Of a DNA stretch of 35,198 nucleotides, positions 1 through 8,770 are shown piece after piece (within the stretch, counting starts at the first letter, position 1; each line of letters begins with the position of its first letter). The position numbers and the translations under genes are program-made. The notes beneath the pieces were generated by a model that saw only the letters and a list, made by a program, of their open reading frames with translations, did no database searches and was not told the DNA's origin. This DNA comes from SKVL01 sp051747785 (GTDB lineage: Bacteria > Patescibacteriota > Minisyncoccia > Phycocordibacterales > CSBR16-193). Location of the stretch: assembly GCA_051747785.1 (NCBI GenBank), contig JBNJGN010000004.1, positions 1-35,198 on the forward strand. Reading direction: 5' to 3'.

Positions 1-1
1 A

Positions 2-19
2 TAGCATATATGCTATACT
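2..19 (+). promoter_or_regulatory. murC -10 box with overlapping palindrome
   Basis: A perfect 14-bp palindrome (TAGCATATATGCTA, 2-15) overlaps a -10-like TATACT (14-19). The A of the murC ATG lies 7 nt downstream of that box, so transcription would start at or next to the start codon. The -35 region is outside the window. The palindrome could be an operator, but at this AT content it could also be chance. Confidence 0.4.
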
Positions 20-26
20 GTTTTTT

Positions 27-1343
27 ATGAGTTTTGTATTGGATCAGTTTGAGAATATTCATTTTTCCGGTATAGGCGGGATAGGCATGTCCGCTCTGGC
101 AAGGATGTTTTTGAGCAAGAATATAAATGTCTCAGGATCAGATCAGTCAAAGACAAAGATAACGGAATCTCTTTCCAAAGAAGGTGCAACTATTTTCTAT
201 GAAGAATCTAGGGGTAACATAAATGAATACTGCGATGCTCTTATATATACACCCGCGCTATCTGGCGACCATCCTGAGCTCGTAGAGGCCGCTGAAAGGA
301 ATATACCTGTTTTTTCTTATCCGGAAGCCCTGGGTTTCGTTTCCAAGGAGATCTTCACTATAGCCGTTTCGGGAACACATGGAAAAACGACCACCACTGC
401 TATGATAGCTCATATTCTGAAAGAAGCGGGAATGGATCCTACCGTTATTGTAGGATCTTTGCTGAAGGATTGGGGAGAAGGAGACGGCGGTTCCAATTTT
501 CTTGCCGGTTCGGGGAAGTATTTTGTGGTGGAAGCGTGTGAATACAAGCGTTCCTTCAATCATCTCCATCCCGATATATTGGTTATTACCAATATAGAGG
601 AAGATCATCTTGATTATTATAAAGACCTTTCTGATATTCAAGAGGCCTTCGGACAGATAATCTCCAAGGTCTCTCCAAAGGGAGCCGTGGTTTGTGCCGA
701 TAAGGACGAGAAAGTACGACCGATACTGAAATTATCAAAAGCGCCGGTATATGATTACAAAGAAATAGATATAAAGAAAGAATCTCTCAATGTTCCCGGA
801 GAACATAATCGTCTGAATGCCTTAGCCGCTACCACCGCGACGAGCGTCTTGGGTGTTCCTTCAAAGAAGGCTGTCAGTATTCTCGGTTCCTTTAAGGGTA
901 CTTGGAGGAGATTTGAGTATAAAGGCAAAACCTCCAAAGGAGCTTTAGTTTATGATGACTATGCGCATCATCCCAGTGAAATATCGGCCACTATCAATGC
1001 GGCACGTGACAGTTTTTGTGACAGTGATATCGTGGTTGTTTTTCAGCCTCATCTTTACAGTCGCACCGAAGCTTTTTTTGAAGAAATAGTGAATTCTTTG
1101 GCAAAAGCGGATAAGGTTATCATGGTGCCTGTTTACCAAGCCAGAAAAGAAAACCACACTCCTACTCCTTCTTCCTCACAGATAGCAAAAGCACTTAAAA
1201 GAAAAGGGGTAAACGCTTTCTCGGTGCGCTCTCTTGAGAGGTCGGCCTCCTTGGCTTTTGATATTTCCGGATCTGAAGACGTTGTTGTTATGATGGGTGC
1301 CGGCGATATATATACCGCAACAGAGCGACTATTGGAGAAATGA
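27..1343 (+). CDS. murC: UDP-N-acetylmuramate--L-alanine ligase
   Basis: MurC adds L-alanine to UDP-N-acetylmuramate with ATP, the first cytosolic step of peptidoglycan stem-peptide assembly. The 438 residues show the N-terminal Rossmann loop GIGGIGMS (15-22) that binds the UDP-sugar, the Mur-ligase P-loop GTHGKTTTT (116-124), the EACEYKRSF segment (169-177), the NIEEDHLDYY segment (189-198) that binds metal and ATP, and the C-terminal domain with YDDYAHHPSEI. Length is slightly under the usual 450-490. The ATG at 27 is chosen because the dinucleotide-fold loop begins about 14 residues later, as in the family, and because a TATACT box lies 7 nt upstream. There is no Shine-Dalgarno site. murB follows 3.5 kb downstream with unrelated genes between. 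The stop is TGA, which supports the standard code. Confidence 0.96.
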   Translation: MSFVLDQFENIHFSGIGGIGMSALARMFLSKNINVSGSDQSKTKITESLSKEGATIFYEESRGNINEYCDALIYTPALSGDHPELVEAAERNIPVFSYPEALGFVSKEIFTIAVSGTHGKTTTTAMIAHILKEAGMDPTVIVGSLLKDWGEGDGGSNFLAGSGKYFVVEACEYKRSFNHLHPDILVITNIEEDHLDYYKDLSDIQEAFGQIISKVSPKGAVVCADKDEKVRPILKLSKAPVYDYKEIDIKKESLNVPGEHNRLNALAATTATSVLGVPSKKAVSILGSFKGTWRRFEYKGKTSKGALVYDDYAHHPSEISATINAARDSFCDSDIVVVFQPHLYSRTEAFFEEIVNSLAKADKVIMVPVYQARKENHTPTPSSSQIAKALKRKGVNAFSVRSLERSASLAFDISGSEDVVVMMGAGDIYTATERLLEK

Positions 1344-1360
1344 GACAATAAGGTTATAAT
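1332..1360 (+). promoter_or_regulatory. sigma70-like promoter inside the murC 3' end
   Basis: TTGGAG (1332-1337), a 17-bp spacer and a consensus TATAAT (1355-1360). Transcription would start near 1367 and give a leader of about 35 nt before the ATG at 1402. It could drive the small membrane protein and the DUF4015 gene. Confidence 0.5.
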
Positions 1361-1401
1361 GCTTTTCCGGATCAAATACTAAAATTAAACAAAGAATCTA
1401 T

Positions 1402-1728
1402 ATGTTCATGTCAAGATCAACATTAATAATAGTAGCGGCTTTTTTTGTAATGATAGTACCCTTTTTAGGCTTTCCCAGAAGCTGGGAGCCCAAGGTTCTA
1501 ATTATTTTGGGAGGAGTTATTTTATTAGTTGAGTTATACGCGGTTTTGACGCGTGCCCAGGAGGCCTTCTTTCGTGATTACGAAGTTAATACAGAGGTAT
1601 ACGCCGAGAGGATCCAAGGCAGGATCACGTCCAAGAAAAACAAAAAAGGAAATAATGAGGAAGTCTCTTCGGATGACAATTCGGATGAAGAAAATTTAAA
1701 AGAGTTAAAAGATAAAGAAAATGAATAG
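1402..1728 (+). CDS. small membrane protein with charged tail, function unknown
   Basis: I do not recognise this 108-residue protein. It has two hydrophobic segments, about residues 6-23 and 30-52, separated by a short loop with SWEPK. A strongly charged tail follows, with a KKNKK patch and then an acidic EENLKELKDKENE end. This suggests a two-helix inner-membrane protein with a long cytosolic tail. Its last 8 nt overlap the start of the next gene, so the two are probably translationally coupled and may act together. An ATG two codons further on (1408) is an equally possible start. No ribosome-binding site is visible. Confidence 0.7.
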   Translation: MFMSRSTLIIVAAFFVMIVPFLGFPRSWEPKVLIILGGVILLVELYAVLTRAQEAFFRDYEVNTEVYAERIQGRITSKKNKKGNNEEVSSDDNSDEENLKELKDKENE

Positions 1729-3028
1729 ATGGTTTTATATTATACTCCCGATTCTTTTGGTAGTGGTTTTCGCTTTGCTCGTTGTACGGTTTACGGGACT
1801 TTCTCTTTTCGCGCTCGGGGAAGTGGATTTAATGGAGGAGAAAGATAATAATACTTTAGCGGAAACATCTGAGGATACCGAGGAAGAAGAAAAAGACAAT
1901 GAAGGGAAGGACGAAGAAGAAGATGCGGAAGAAAAAGAAGAAAAAGAGACTTTCACTCCGCTGAGAGTTGAAACACCCGAAGAAGTAAAAGCACTTTATA
2001 TGACAAATTGCTATGCCGGAACCCCTTCTTTACGGGATGGTTTGGTGTCTCTTATAGAAAAAACGGAACTTAACTCCATTGTTATAGATATAAAAGATTA
2101 TACCGGTATGATCTCTTTTAAGGCCGAAGACCCCGAACTTGCTGATGCTTATGCCACCCACTGTCCGGTCAAGGACATGAGGGAATTCGTTTACGATCTG
2201 AATGAGAAGGGGATATATGTAATAGGTAGAATAACTGTTTTTCAGGATAAATATCTGGCCAACAAACGTCCGGATCTAGCTGTTCTCAGTGAGAGTGATA
2301 AAGAGGTATGGAAAGACAATAAAGGTATAAGCTTTACCGACCCTTCGGCGGAAGAGGTCTGGGATTATCATATTCGCTTAAGTAAAGAATCTTACCGATT
2401 GGGTTTTGATGAGCTAAATTTTGATTACATTCGTTTTCCTTCGGACGGACCGATGAATAATATATATTTTCCTCATTCCGAGGATAGAGATAAGGCTGAT
2501 GTTATGGAAGAGTTCTTTTTCCATCTGGAAAAAGAGCTTGAAGGTTTGGAGGTGGTAACTTCTGCCGATATTTTCGGTTTAACGACCTCAGCCAAGGACG
2601 ACCTTGGTATTGGACAGGTTTGGGAGAAGGTTCTTCCTTATTTTGATTATCTCTCTCCCATGGTTTACCCTTCGCATTACCCCTTCGGGTTCAAGGGGTT
2701 GGGAGACCCCAATGATTCTCCGTATGAGGTTGTCAAGTGGTCTTTGGATGATGCTGTAGACAGGACCGTTTCCGCCACTACTACGGTAAAGACCATCGGA
2801 GCCCAAAGAGTTGGAACTACCACGCCGGCGGTTTATGAAAAAGAAGTTTTTGATGAAGACGTAATAAGGCCCTGGATACAGGATTTCCGTTACGGCGGAG
2901 CTTATACGGCCGAAGACATTCTTCTGCAGGTAAAGGCCGTTTATGATTCCGGACTTGATTCTTGGATGTTGTGGGATCCGGCCAATAGGTATACCCCCGC
3001 CGCCTTACAGTCTGTGTTGGAAGAGTAG
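1721..3028 (+). CDS. membrane-anchored putative glycoside hydrolase, DUF4015-like
   Basis: The 435-residue protein begins with one transmembrane segment (about 4-27), likely an uncleaved anchor. A linker very rich in Glu and Asp follows (about 38-76), then a domain resembling DUF4015, a putative TIM-barrel glycosidase family related to GH13. Recognisable parts are the opening VKALYMTNCYAGTP, the NSIVIDIKDYTG strand, and LNFDYIRFPSDG (about 232-243), where the Asp is a likely active-site residue. YVIGRITVFQD and the closing SWMLWDPANRY also fit. The enzyme would sit outside the cell, tethered to the membrane, and act on a polysaccharide that the sequence does not identify. It overlaps the preceding small membrane protein by 8 nt. 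The assignment to an uncharacterised family is fairly secure; the substrate is unknown. Confidence 0.8.
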   Translation: MNRWFYIILPILLVVVFALLVVRFTGLSLFALGEVDLMEEKDNNTLAETSEDTEEEEKDNEGKDEEEDAEEKEEKETFTPLRVETPEEVKALYMTNCYAGTPSLRDGLVSLIEKTELNSIVIDIKDYTGMISFKAEDPELADAYATHCPVKDMREFVYDLNEKGIYVIGRITVFQDKYLANKRPDLAVLSESDKEVWKDNKGISFTDPSAEEVWDYHIRLSKESYRLGFDELNFDYIRFPSDGPMNNIYFPHSEDRDKADVMEEFFFHLEKELEGLEVVTSADIFGLTTSAKDDLGIGQVWEKVLPYFDYLSPMVYPSHYPFGFKGLGDPNDSPYEVVKWSLDDAVDRTVSATTTVKTIGAQRVGTTTPAVYEKEVFDEDVIRPWIQDFRYGGAYTAEDILLQVKAVYDSGLDSWMLWDPANRYTPAALQSVLEE

Positions 3029-3056
3029 ATATTCAGATCTCTTTTTCTTGATATTG

Positions 3057-3088
3057 CTTCCGGATGTTTTCGCCAAAATGTTCGGAAG
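3057..3088 (+). other. 14-bp stem-loop just upstream of the VirD4-like gene
   Basis: CTTCCGGATGTTTT (3057-3070) pairs with AAAATGTTCGGAAG (3075-3088) around a CGCC loop, with four G-U pairs in the RNA. It lies between the DUF4015 stop and the ATG at 3098, only 9 nt before that ATG. The following bases (TGTTATTAT) are not a proper U-run. It may be a weak terminator or a structure affecting translation of the next gene. Confidence 0.45.
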
Positions 3089-3097
3089 TGTTATTAT

Positions 3098-4888
3098 ATG
3101 GGTATAAGAAATATATTTATGAAGGACACTGATCCGGAAAAGGTTACTTATATAGGAGAAACTGATTCACGTAATAAGCGTAAGGTTTTTGGCATAAAGG
3201 CCAAGGACCGCTCTCGACATACATATGTTATCGGTAAGACCGGTATGGGTAAATCAACTCTTCTTGAGAATATGGCTGTTCAGGATATAAGGAACGGAGA
3301 GGGCTTGGCGTTCATTGATCCTCACGGCAAGAGTGCCGATCTTCTTCTTGAATATGTTCCTAAAGAACGGATGCAGGATGTTATATATTTTGCCCCTTTT
3401 GATGTTGAGAACCCCATAGCCTTTAATGTTATGGAAGATGTCGGCTATGATAAGCGCCACCTGGTTATGAGTGGTTTGATGAGTGCTTTTAAGAAGATAT
3501 GGGTAGATGCGTGGTCGGCAAGAATGGAGTACATTCTGGGTAATACCTTGCTTGCTCTTCTTGAGTATCCGGGCTCAACACTTCTTAGCATAAATAGAAT
3601 GTTCTCTGACAAGGAGTATCGTAAAAAAGTGGTTGATAATGTTACTGATTCAACCGTGAAAGCCTTTTGGGAAGAGGAGTTTGCTAAATACACCGATAGA
3701 TTTGCCGCCGAAGCCACACCGGCTATACAGAACAAGGTTGGACAGTTCACCGCTAATCCTTTGATAAGAAATATAATCGGGCAATCCACTTCCAGTTTTG
3801 ATCTCCGAAAAGCCATTGATGATAAAAGTATATTCATAGTTAATCTATCCAAGGGGCGTATAGGAGAAGTAAATGCCAACCTTTTGGGCAGTATTCTCAT
3901 AACTAAGCTCTATCTTTCTGCTATGTCTAGAGCAGATACTGCGGAGAGGGAGTTAAGAGATCTGCCCAACTTTTTTCTTTATGTTGACGAATTTCAGTCC
4001 TTTGCTAATGAATCTTTTGCCGATATTCTATCTGAGGCCAGAAAGTATAAGCTTAACTTAACAGTTGCTCATCAGTATATAGAACAGATGGCTGAAGAGG
4101 TCAAAGAGGCCGTATTCGGTAACGTTGGCACCATGATCTCTTTCCGTGTTGGAGCTTATGATGCGGAGGTGTTGGAAAAGGAGTTTGCTCCTAAATTTAC
4201 GGCAGAGGATCTTGTAAACTTGGGTTTTGCTCAGATATATCTGAAACTCATGATAGACGGTATAAGTTCTGCACCTTTTTCTGCGGTCACGCTGCCCCCC
4301 ATAGAGCCTCCGGAGATATCGGTTAAGCAAGATATTATTGAGTATTCTAGAAAGAAGTATTCATATCCTAGAGCGGAAGTGGAGGACTATATAAATAAGT
4401 GGTACGATTCAGCTAAAGAGAATATCTCTAAAGGGGAGGGAGGAAGTTCTGGTAATGACAAGAGTAAAAATAAAAACAAAAACAAAATACCACCAAAGAA
4501 AAAAGCTCCTCCTAAAGATGAAAAGGAAACGGAGGATGTCGGAGAAGAGTTAAGAAACGCTCTCTCAAAGGGTAAAAAATCTACGGACAAAAGTACTCCG
4601 GTCACGGATGATAATAAGACAGAACTTCGTGAGGCGTTGGCTTCTTTGGCAATGAAGGAATCTTTTTCTCAAAAGAGAGAAGGAAAAGGGGAAGGGTCAG
4701 AGAAAAAAGAAGATAAGGGAAAAGAAGCCGGAGATAAGACCGAGAGCAATGGCAAAGAAGAAAAGAATGATAGCCATAACTCTTCTGCTAATGGAGATTT
4801 TTCTAATGGCAAAAATATTAAAGAGGTTTCCAAAAGCGAACTTGAAAGAATATTAAATATAGAAGAAGAGGGACCGGATAAGTATTGA
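3098..4888 (+). CDS. VirD4/TraD-like DNA-binding ATPase with low-complexity tail
   Basis: A 596-residue FtsK/HerA-superfamily ATPase of the type IV secretion coupling-protein class. The Walker A loop is GKTGMGKS (46-53), followed by AFIDPHGKS (71-79), typical of TraD/TrwB relatives. The Walker B strand is FFLYVDEFQSF (about 291-301), and the sensor region reads LTVAHQYIEQM. Residues from about 440 on are a Lys/Glu/Ser/Asn-rich disordered tail ending in an acidic patch. There is no N-terminal membrane anchor, unlike classical VirD4, so the protein is probably soluble or peripheral. Such single coupling-like ATPases are common in CPR genomes. No VirB4, relaxase or pilin gene is nearby. The role could be DNA pumping, pilus or DNA-uptake support, or chromosome handling; the sequence does not decide. 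It sits directly upstream of murB, 15 nt away. Confidence 0.82.
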   Translation: MGIRNIFMKDTDPEKVTYIGETDSRNKRKVFGIKAKDRSRHTYVIGKTGMGKSTLLENMAVQDIRNGEGLAFIDPHGKSADLLLEYVPKERMQDVIYFAPFDVENPIAFNVMEDVGYDKRHLVMSGLMSAFKKIWVDAWSARMEYILGNTLLALLEYPGSTLLSINRMFSDKEYRKKVVDNVTDSTVKAFWEEEFAKYTDRFAAEATPAIQNKVGQFTANPLIRNIIGQSTSSFDLRKAIDDKSIFIVNLSKGRIGEVNANLLGSILITKLYLSAMSRADTAERELRDLPNFFLYVDEFQSFANESFADILSEARKYKLNLTVAHQYIEQMAEEVKEAVFGNVGTMISFRVGAYDAEVLEKEFAPKFTAEDLVNLGFAQIYLKLMIDGISSAPFSAVTLPPIEPPEISVKQDIIEYSRKKYSYPRAEVEDYINKWYDSAKENISKGEGGSSGNDKSKNKNKNKIPPKKKAPPKDEKETEDVGEELRNALSKGKKSTDKSTPVTDDNKTELREALASLAMKESFSQKREGKGEGSEKKEDKGKEAGDKTESNGKEEKNDSHNSSANGDFSNGKNIKEVSKSELERILNIEEEGPDKY

Positions 4889-4903
4889 TAGTGTTTCTTT
4901 ATT

Positions 4904-5926
4904 ATGACTTTAATAAAAGAAAATGTTGGGCTCGCTCCCTTTACCTCCTTAGGAGTTGGGGGATCGGCTAGTTTTTTTGCCTGTGTGAACTCAGTTGAAT
5001 ATCTTAAACAGGTTAACTCCTTTGCCAAGAGTAAGGGCTTACCTCTTACTGTTTTAGGAGGAGGATCCAATATAATTGTCTCTGATGGAGGGATTGATGG
5101 AGTGGTGGTTAAAATGGATATAAAAGGAATAAGCTGGACAGAAGAAGATAACAAAGGAGAGGTGTTTATGGAGGTTTTCGCCGGTGAGAATTGGGACGAT
5201 GTTGTTGAGGAGTCTGTTCGCAGGGGTTTTTATGGAATTGAGAATTTATCCGGTATTCCCGGAACAGCGGGAGCTGCTCCTGTTCAGAATATCGGTGCTT
5301 ATGGAGTTGAGGTTTCTGAGGCGGTAAGTTGTGTTATGGCTTATGATACAGAAAAAGAAGAAATGATCACTTTTAGTAAAGAGGAATGTCAATTTGGCTA
5401 TAGAGAAAGTATATTCAAAAGAACTCCCGGACGTTTTGTTGTTACATCTTTAGTCTTTATTCTTTCAAGGTCAGGTGAACCTGTTTGTTCTTATAGAGAT
5501 ATAGCAGAAAGAATGAAGGAAAATGAAAGCAGACCGGATCCGCAAACTATGCGGGAGATAGTAATTGATATAAGAGATAAGAAATTTCCCGATATGAACC
5601 TCTGTGGTTCTGCCGGCTCTTTTTTTAAGAATCCCATTGTATCCGTAGAAAGATTAAAAAAACTAAGGGGTGAATATCCGGGCATGCCTTCTTATCCGCT
5701 TGACTCGGATTACTCTAAGGTGCCCTTGGCTTGGATACTGGATAAGGTTTTGGGATTACGTGGGAAGCGTGAGGGTAACGTAGGTCTTTTTGAAGGTCAA
5801 CCTCTCGTTTTGGTAACTTACAGGAACGCCACTGCTTCCGAGGTGATCTCTTTTGCTGATAAAGTAAAAGATAAAGTTTATAAAAAAACGGGTTTGGAGG
5901 TTGAGTATGAAGTAGTTTTGTTATAA
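4904..5926 (+). CDS. murB: UDP-N-acetylenolpyruvoylglucosamine reductase
   Basis: MurB reduces the enolpyruvyl group of UDP-GlcNAc-enolpyruvate with NADPH and FAD, giving UDP-MurNAc, the substrate of MurC. The FAD-binding stretch GGGSNIIVSDGG is at about 51-62, GIPGTAGAAPVQNIGAYG at about 117-134, and the catalytic segment GSAGSFFKNP, holding the proton-donor Ser, at about 235-244. The Tyr-containing YRESIF segment and the C-terminal part make it an E. coli-like (type I) MurB of normal length, 340 residues. The ATG is preceded by TTTATT and no Shine-Dalgarno site. It lies 15 nt behind the VirD4-like gene and is probably cotranscribed with it. Confidence 0.95.
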   Translation: MTLIKENVGLAPFTSLGVGGSASFFACVNSVEYLKQVNSFAKSKGLPLTVLGGGSNIIVSDGGIDGVVVKMDIKGISWTEEDNKGEVFMEVFAGENWDDVVEESVRRGFYGIENLSGIPGTAGAAPVQNIGAYGVEVSEAVSCVMAYDTEKEEMITFSKEECQFGYRESIFKRTPGRFVVTSLVFILSRSGEPVCSYRDIAERMKENESRPDPQTMREIVIDIRDKKFPDMNLCGSAGSFFKNPIVSVERLKKLRGEYPGMPSYPLDSDYSKVPLAWILDKVLGLRGKREGNVGLFEGQPLVLVTYRNATASEVISFADKVKDKVYKKTGLEVEYEVVLL

Positions 5927-6048
5927 AGTGGTTTTCTCAGCTTGCTCTGTGATCAATAGAAAGACTATTTACTCTTAAAAGCAAAGTTGCAAATAGTATG
6001 TCTTTTTTCCAAAAGGAGAAATGTAGATAATGGTCAAGACCTCTTTCT

Positions 6049-6089
6049 AAAACGGCTTCGCGGTATGTAAGAGCCAGCTTCGTTTTTTT
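6049..6089 (+). terminator. possible weak terminator between murB and secA
   Basis: In the 241-nt gap 5927-6167, AAAACGGCT (6049-6057) can pair with AGC and CGTTTT (6076-6078, 6081-6086), and the 3' side runs into seven T residues. The loop is long and there is a two-base bulge, so strength is uncertain. The same gap holds a 7-bp inverted repeat ACTATTT/AAATAGT near 5965-6000. I see no gene in the gap. Confidence 0.3.
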
Positions 6090-6132
6090 CAATGTATGAT
6101 CTTAACAAGAGATAACGCTTTAAAGCGGTTTC

Positions 6133-6161
6133 TTGTAGAGATGTGCTTAAATATGTATACT
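6133..6161 (+). promoter_or_regulatory. secA leaderless promoter
   Basis: TTGTAG (6133-6138), a 17-bp spacer and TATACT (6156-6161). Only six bases (TGTGCC) separate the -10 box from the ATG at 6168, so the expected +1 is the A of the start codon. This decides the secA start. Confidence 0.6.
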
Positions 6162-6167
6162 TGTGCC

Positions 6168-8660
6168 ATGGATTTTATAAAAAAACTTTTCGGAGACGAG
6201 TTTAGTCGCCCTATAAAAAAGTATCAACCTATAGTAGAAAAGATAAATAGTTTAGAAGAAAGTGTATCATCACTATCTGATGATCAGTTAAAAAGTAAAA
6301 CAGAGGAGTTTAAAAAGAGAATTACTGAAGGTGAGAGTTTGGATGACATTCTTCCCGAGGCTTTTGCTGTGGTAAGAGAGGTTGCCAAAAGAACCCTTTC
6401 ACAGAGACATTTTGATGTTCAGCTTTTAGGGGGTATTGCACTTCATAAAGGAACTATAACTGAAATGCGCACCGGAGAAGGAAAGACCCTTGTAGCTACT
6501 TTACCGGTTTATCTAAATGCTCTAGAGGGCAAAGGTGCACATGTGGTGACTGTTAACGATTATCTATCAAAAAGAGATGCGGTTTGGATGGGGCAGATAT
6601 ATGATTTTTTGGGTCTGTCGGTCGGTATTGTTGTTCATGATAATTCTTTTATATATGACAGTAGTGTCTTTGTTGACAAGGACGAGGAAAGAGATGAAAA
6701 GGGCTCCTTTAAGGTTATAGAGGAATTCTTAAGACCGGTAAATAGACCTGAGGCATATGGTGCGGATATTACTTACGGTACCAACAATGAATTCGGTTTT
6801 GACTATCTGCGCGATAATATAGAAACTGATGTGGAGAAACTGCGCCAGAGAGAATTTAACTATGCCATTGTTGACGAAGTTGATTCTATTTTAATAGACG
6901 AGGCTAGAACACCGCTTATAATTTCAGCTCCCGCCGCGGAAGCGGAGGATCTCTACGTTAATTTTGCCAGAATAGTTAAACAGCTGAAACCGGAAGAGGA
7001 TTATACTGTAGATGAGAAAAGTCGTTCCATAAATCTTACTCAACAGGGTATAAGTAAGGCTGAGAAGGCTTTAGGTGTTGAGAATATATATACGGAAAGA
7101 GGGATAAAGTATGTCCATCATTTGGAGACCGCCGTAAGGGCCAAGGCTCTGTTTCAAAAGGACACTGATTATGTTGTTCGTGATGGAAGTGTCGTTTTGG
7201 TAGACCCCTTTACTGGACGTCTCCAAGGTGGCAAGCGTCTTTCCGAAGGTCTTCACCAGGCCATAGAAGCTAAGGAAGGCCTTTCCATACAGAGAGAGTC
7301 CAGAACTTTTGCTTCTATAACCTACCAAAACTTCTTTAAGATGTATCCGAAACTCTCGGGTATGACCGGAACAGCGGTAACCTCTTCGGAAGAATTTTTT
7401 AGAGTTTACGGACTTTCTACTGTGTCTATTCCTACCAATAAACCCTCTCAAAGAGTGGACAGAAATGACCTTATATTTCAAACGGAACAGGGAAAGTTCA
7501 AGGCCGTTGCCAGAAAGGTAAAGGAGCTGAACAAAAAAGGTCAGCCTGTTCTTATAGGGACTGTATCTATAGAAAAAAATGAGGTTCTTTCTGAGTATAT
7601 GACAAAATACGGTGTTCCTCATCAGGTTTTAAATGCCAAGAATCATGAACGAGAAGGAGAGATAATAGCTCATGCCGGTCAAAAAGAGGCGGTTACCATT
7701 GCCACCAATATGGCGGGAAGGGGAGTTGATATAAAGTTGGGAGGCGTTGATGCTGGCGAGAAGGAGAGTGAGGAGGTTAAGGGTTTAGGCGGTCTGTATA
7801 TAATTGGAACTGAGCGCCATGAAGCACGGCGCATAGATGATCAGTTGCGAGGTCGTTCCGGAAGGCAGGGGGACCCCGGTGAGACTCAGTTTTATGTTTC
7901 ACTTGAGGATTCTCTGATGAGGGTTTTTGCCTCTGATGCTATGAAGAATATGATGGGTACTTTTAAGGTGCCGGAAGATCAGTCAATAGAGAATCGTTTT
8001 ATTACTCGCTCTTTAGAGAAAGCTCAGGCTAGAATAGAAGGTTTTCATTTTGATGCCCGTAAACAGATACTTAAGTATGATGATGTGCTTAGTCATCAGA
8101 GAAGGTCTGTTTATGATGAGAGAAAGAAAATTCTTTTGGGTGACAGGGATAAAATAGAGGACTTTATAGAACGAGCCAAGGAAGTTATGACACCAGAGCA
8201 AAAAAGCTCTCTTGAGGAGTTGCAAAACAATAATGACGAAGAAGCCTTTTATGAAATAGCTCGTAAGACTATTTTGCAGACCATCGATATCTTCTGGATG
8301 GAGCATTTGGAGATGATGAACTATACGCGCTCTAGTGTTAATTTGCGCGCTTATGGGCAGAGAGATCCTTTAGTTGAATATAAAAGAGAAGGACTAAGGC
8401 TTTTTAAGGAGATGAGAGAGGGCGTAGTTGAAGAGGTGGCGAACCTTCTGCCTTATGCCGATAGAGGGGTAAAGGAGGTACAGAAACCCTCGGGGCTAAA
8501 AGAGATACACAAGGCGGGTTCTGTACTGGCAGCGGCAGGCGGCAACAAGAATTCCGGAGGTTCTTCAGGTACTTTTGAGAACAAGGATGATAAAGTGGGA
8601 AGGAATGACCCTTGTCCTTGTGGTTCGGGCAAAAAATACAAAAAGTGTCATGGGAAGTAG
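6168..8660 (+). CDS. secA: preprotein translocase ATPase SecA
   Basis: SecA drives unfolded preproteins through SecYEG using ATP. With the start at 6168 the protein has 830 residues. It shows the Walker A MRTGEGKT (about 100-107), the DEAD-type VDEVDSILIDEARTP (about 235-249), the preprotein-crosslinking region, TNMAGRGVDIKLGG and RRIDDQLRGRSGRQGD of the second helicase domain, and a C-terminal SEC-C zinc motif CPCGSGKKYKKCH (CxCx8CH). An upstream in-frame ATG at 6096 would add 24 residues, but those do not resemble SecA. The family start (a Leu/Lys-rich segment, then FGDEFSRPIKKYQP) matches Met 6168, which is also correctly placed behind a -10 box. It is shorter than the 901 residues of E. 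coli SecA, mostly between conserved blocks. Confidence 0.96.
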   Translation: MDFIKKLFGDEFSRPIKKYQPIVEKINSLEESVSSLSDDQLKSKTEEFKKRITEGESLDDILPEAFAVVREVAKRTLSQRHFDVQLLGGIALHKGTITEMRTGEGKTLVATLPVYLNALEGKGAHVVTVNDYLSKRDAVWMGQIYDFLGLSVGIVVHDNSFIYDSSVFVDKDEERDEKGSFKVIEEFLRPVNRPEAYGADITYGTNNEFGFDYLRDNIETDVEKLRQREFNYAIVDEVDSILIDEARTPLIISAPAAEAEDLYVNFARIVKQLKPEEDYTVDEKSRSINLTQQGISKAEKALGVENIYTERGIKYVHHLETAVRAKALFQKDTDYVVRDGSVVLVDPFTGRLQGGKRLSEGLHQAIEAKEGLSIQRESRTFASITYQNFFKMYPKLSGMTGTAVTSSEEFFRVYGLSTVSIPTNKPSQRVDRNDLIFQTEQGKFKAVARKVKELNKKGQPVLIGTVSIEKNEVLSEYMTKYGVPHQVLNAKNHEREGEIIAHAGQKEAVTIATNMAGRGVDIKLGGVDAGEKESEEVKGLGGLYIIGTERHEARRIDDQLRGRSGRQGDPGETQFYVSLEDSLMRVFASDAMKNMMGTFKVPEDQSIENRFITRSLEKAQARIEGFHFDARKQILKYDDVLSHQRRSVYDERKKILLGDRDKIEDFIERAKEVMTPEQKSSLEELQNNNDEEAFYEIARKTILQTIDIFWMEHLEMMNYTRSSVNLRAYGQRDPLVEYKREGLRLFKEMREGVVEEVANLLPYADRGVKEVQKPSGLKEIHKAGSVLAAAGGNKNSGGSSGTFENKDDKVGRNDPCPCGSGKKYKKCHGK

Positions 8661-8704
8661 CACGTTTTTGTAATTAAGATATAGATCCGAAATATTAAAA
8701 TATA

Positions 8705-8743
8705 GACAACCAAAGAGTAAGGGGTGAAACCCGTTTGATTGTC
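8705..8743 (+). other. nested stem-loop between secA and the DedA gene
   Basis: GACAACCAAA (8705-8714) pairs with TTTGATTGTC (8734-8743) with one mismatch, and inside it GGG (8722-8724) pairs with CCC (8730-8732). No U-run follows, so it is not a clear intrinsic terminator. It may be a leader structure of the gene at 8771. Confidence 0.4.
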
Positions 8744-8770
8744 TTCATCTCTCTGTATTTGTAAATTTTT

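Noticed and set aside
6019..6054. Tiny frame behind AAAGGAG upstream of secA, as a SecM-like leader peptide
   Set aside because: The possible frames are only 1-6 codons, with no signal or arrest sequence; the secA promoter lies downstream of them.
6096..6167. 24-residue N-terminal extension of SecA from the ATG at 6096
   Set aside because: The extension is unlike SecA, and the -10 box at 6156-6161 lies inside it; ATG 6168 fits both the family and the promoter.
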